Positions 62,271-64,000 of a stretch of DNA of 64,000 nucleotides are shown piece by piece. The translations under genes were made by a program, and so were the position numbers. Numbering within the stretch: the first letter of the stretch is position 1; every line of letters starts with the position of its first letter. A model generated the notes under the pieces. It searched no databases. It saw nothing but the letters and a program-made list of their open reading frames with translations, and was not told the origin of the DNA. The DNA comes from Aureibacillus halotolerans (GTDB lineage: Bacteria > Bacillota > Bacilli > Bacillales > DSM-28697), in NCBI RefSeq assembly GCF_004363045.1, contig NZ_SNYJ01000004.1, positions 1-64,000 on the forward strand, written 5' to 3'.

Positions 62271-63038
62271 TACGTTCATCATGCATTCAGTTTTTTTCAT
62301 GAATGTAGGATCAATGATAACGTTATATAAGGGCGCCATTGCTGTGAACATGTCTTTGCCCCAACGCCAAGATGCAATATAGCCTGCACGAATTTCTTCT
62401 GGCTGGAGCCTTGCTGTTGTGGCACGAAGCCTTGTATACGATGCATCAGTTAAATCCTTTTCAATGTTTTGATAGGGATCTTCGCCATCAATTGTCGCTT
62501 GGTTTAGTATCCGTGCTATTTGGACTAGGCTCGCTCTCACATCACATAATATCGCCATGCTTCTCGCGTGCTCGCCGTATTGGAAGCTACGCATGCCTAC
62601 AATCCAAGAATCAATCCATTGATAAAACAAGAGCTGGATATCTTTCGAAAGGACGCTATGCTTTTCAGCTTCTGATGGAAGACTGAGAATGCCAAGGTTA
62701 TCATATTGAAGTGATAAATTAAAGGAGCGTTTCATGCTAACGTATTTCCCAATGAAGGGCTCATGTTGATCGTAAAAATGAAACTCTGCACGTCCTAAAT
62801 GCTCAAACAGCACAACTGTTTTTCCGTTCTCTTCATACTGAAGCGCCACAGGTGATAACTGTCCAAGCCAGTCATGTTTTGAAAAGTCGTTCATGTTTGG
62901 GACAAGCAAATGAAATTTGCAATCTGCCCAATGCCTTGTTTTGTTCGATGTAAACATGTCATACATGAACATCGCTTCAATGGCACCATCCTTTTCAGCC
63001 ATGTGCTTTACCGATGTATAACGATGACCTAAGCTCAT
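62256..63038 (-). CDS. lincosamide-nucleotidyltransferase-like protein with altered active site
   Basis: A 260-residue protein aligning over its length with Lnu(B)/Lnu(F)-type nucleotidyltransferases: VVLFEHLGRAEFHFYDQ, SWIVGMRSFQYGEHARSM and TTARLQPEEIRAGY all have counterparts. The catalytic region differs, however: where Lnu enzymes have YGSF...DIEF, this one has YDMF...DCKF. The Gly-Ser of the nucleotide loop and one catalytic acid are replaced, so antibiotic modification is doubtful. The next gene encodes an APH-type kinase fold, but on the same strand with a 372-bp gap. ATG with GGAG upstream. Confidence 0.75.
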   Translation of the reverse strand: MSLGHRYTSVKHMAEKDGAIEAMFMYDMFTSNKTRHWADCKFHLLVPNMNDFSKHDWLGQLSPVALQYEENGKTVVLFEHLGRAEFHFYDQHEPFIGKYVSMKRSFNLSLQYDNLGILSLPSEAEKHSVLSKDIQLLFYQWIDSWIVGMRSFQYGEHARSMAILCDVRASLVQIARILNQATIDGEDPYQNIEKDLTDASYTRLRATTARLQPEEIRAGYIASWRWGKDMFTAMAPLYNVIIDPTFMKKTECMMNVKTPQ

Positions 63039-63410
63039 CTTTTCTCCTCCTTTCTAAATAGGATGTCTTTCAAAGGACATTCCCCAAAAAGAGACGTGGC
63101 AATCATTTGATGAAATCTGAACCTACATTCGCATACGTAATATGGGAATTAATGCATGTTTCCGTGCTGTATATCCGGAATCGAAAAACGGGCAAATGAG
63201 GGAGACATCACGTTTTACACATGAGTGTCAGCGGAGAATTTTGTCCATATATAATTTTTTTTGCGCCGAGGAAAATTAGCACATTCTTGGCATGATGCTA
63301 AGGAAAATAGTGGTTATATAACAAACGGAACCGAATGACCGCGTATAGAATGGTATTCGGTAGGCACATCCTTGCGAACGTAAGCAGTGATTACATCAAC
63401 CGTAAAAGTG
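63039..63410. other. gap, nothing supported
   Basis: AT-rich sequence without an ORF preceded by a ribosome binding site and without clear hairpins, other than the start region of the nucleotidyltransferase-like gene. Confidence 0.5.
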
Positions 63411-64000
63411 TCAATCCAGTAGCTCAGTCCAATACGTCCATGCCAGTTGATAGGCAGGAAAATCGTCAGGATGATGAATGAGGCAGGTGGCCATTCGTTG
63501 ATACAATGCCAAAACAGCTTCCCCGGCAAAATGCTGTTGGGTCCCTCGGTACGGATGCTTCATGACAGTTACTGCCTGCTGCAAAACGTCCAAAGTCAAA
63601 TCGTCCGGTGAGGAAAAAAATGCGTAGAGCACATCGTACAACGGCCTTCCCACACAAGGGATTGGGTCGATCACACCAACCATCTCTGTGTCCTCAAACA
63701 CCATGTTATGAACACCTAAGTCCCCGTGAAGCAGATAGGTGTGGGCATGCTCTATACTCTTAGAACGCGTGTAAAGAAGGTCTCGTGCGATCGCATGTTC
63801 AGCGTCTGTGAAGCGTGAAGCAATGACTGTTCTTGCCTCTTGCTGCCATTGCGCTGCCGTTGCTGGCGCCTCCCGCCAGTGCACTGATGACGTCTCCACT
63901 TGCTGAGCATAGGCGTTAATCACTTGCAAAACGAGCTTTCGTAACCACGTTGCTTTATAACCTGAGGGAGAGGCGCCAGTAGTCCCCGACAAAAATTCAT
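63411..64000 (-). CDS. APH/choline-kinase-type phosphotransferase, 5' end outside window
   Basis: The frame is open to the window edge. The C-terminal half has the APH catalytic motif LHGDLGVHNMVF (Asp and Asn) and the metal-binding IDPIP. This superfamily phosphorylates aminoglycosides, sugars or small alcohols with ATP; the substrate cannot be told. The part seen is about 195 residues; a typical member has about 300, so about 100 residues lie beyond the window. Confidence 0.85.
   Translation of the reverse strand, partial: EFLSGTTGASPSGYKATWLRKLVLQVINAYAQQVETSSVHWREAPATAAQWQQEARTVIASRFTDAEHAIARDLLYTRSKSIEHAHTYLLHGDLGVHNMVFEDTEMVGVIDPIPCVGRPLYDVLYAFFSSPDDLTLDVLQQAVTVMKHPYRGTQQHFAGEAVLALYQRMATCLIHHPDDFPAYQLAWTYWTELLD

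Overview
The window comes from a low-GC Gram-positive bacterium of the Bacillaceae. The evidence is strong AGGAGG-type ribosome binding sites, frequent TTG and GTG starts, U-tailed hairpin terminators and Bacillus-type genes: the iol operon, cydABDC, AprX, bacterial nitric oxide synthase, BceAB-like ABC genes and DUF817. The dispersed 'ctcctgcggg' hairpin repeats and the acidic secreted proteins fit the alkaliphilic Bacillus/Shouchella/Alkalihalobacillus side of the family; that narrower placement is inference. No rRNA, tRNA, CRISPR array or intact prophage was seen.

Layout. 0-5 kb (+ strand): a kinase-like fragment, a Pho-type alkaline phosphatase with PhoP boxes, a small lipoprotein and a polysaccharide deacetylase. 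5-9 kb (- strand): an apparent four-gene operon (Gfo/Idh oxidoreductase, two sugar-phosphate isomerase/epimerases, DUF817), then an FMN reductase. 9.5-21.5 kb: accessory genes (SRPBCC, GNAT, DUF5071, ribokinase, M20 dipeptidase, photolyase, LacI regulator, BceAB-like transporter, DUF5412). 21.6-28.8 kb (- strand): iolG-B-C-A-D-E, which turns myo-inositol into central metabolites, with a clear promoter and a CcpA/LacI-type operator. 29.1-30 kb: an ArsR/SRPBCC pair that looks leaderless. 30.7-43.4 kb (- strand): a nine-gene carbohydrate uptake cluster with two solute-binding proteins, two MalF/MalG permease pairs, an NHL-TPR membrane protein, a YIP1 protein and a DUF5696 putative glycosidase, but no ATPase. 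44-46 kb: chromate transporter and a decayed toxin-antitoxin locus. 46.3-52.1 kb: cydABDC (cytochrome bd oxidase and its assembly exporter) with a Rex-like operator. 53-56.3 kb: AprX protease, asparaginase and CutC. 56.4-59.4 kb: a two-component system and two small membrane proteins. 59.7-64 kb: M23 peptidase, nitric oxide synthase, a degenerate lincosamide-nucleotidyltransferase-like protein and an APH-type kinase cut by the window edge.

The intergenic DNA carries at least three dispersed repeat families. Two are long imperfect hairpins (called A and B here). Into these a separate 58-61 bp module appears to have inserted repeatedly, at the same sequence (just after GCGG or CCGG) and in the same orientation. 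This nested module, the nine-gene sugar cluster and several gene remnants are the most interesting findings.
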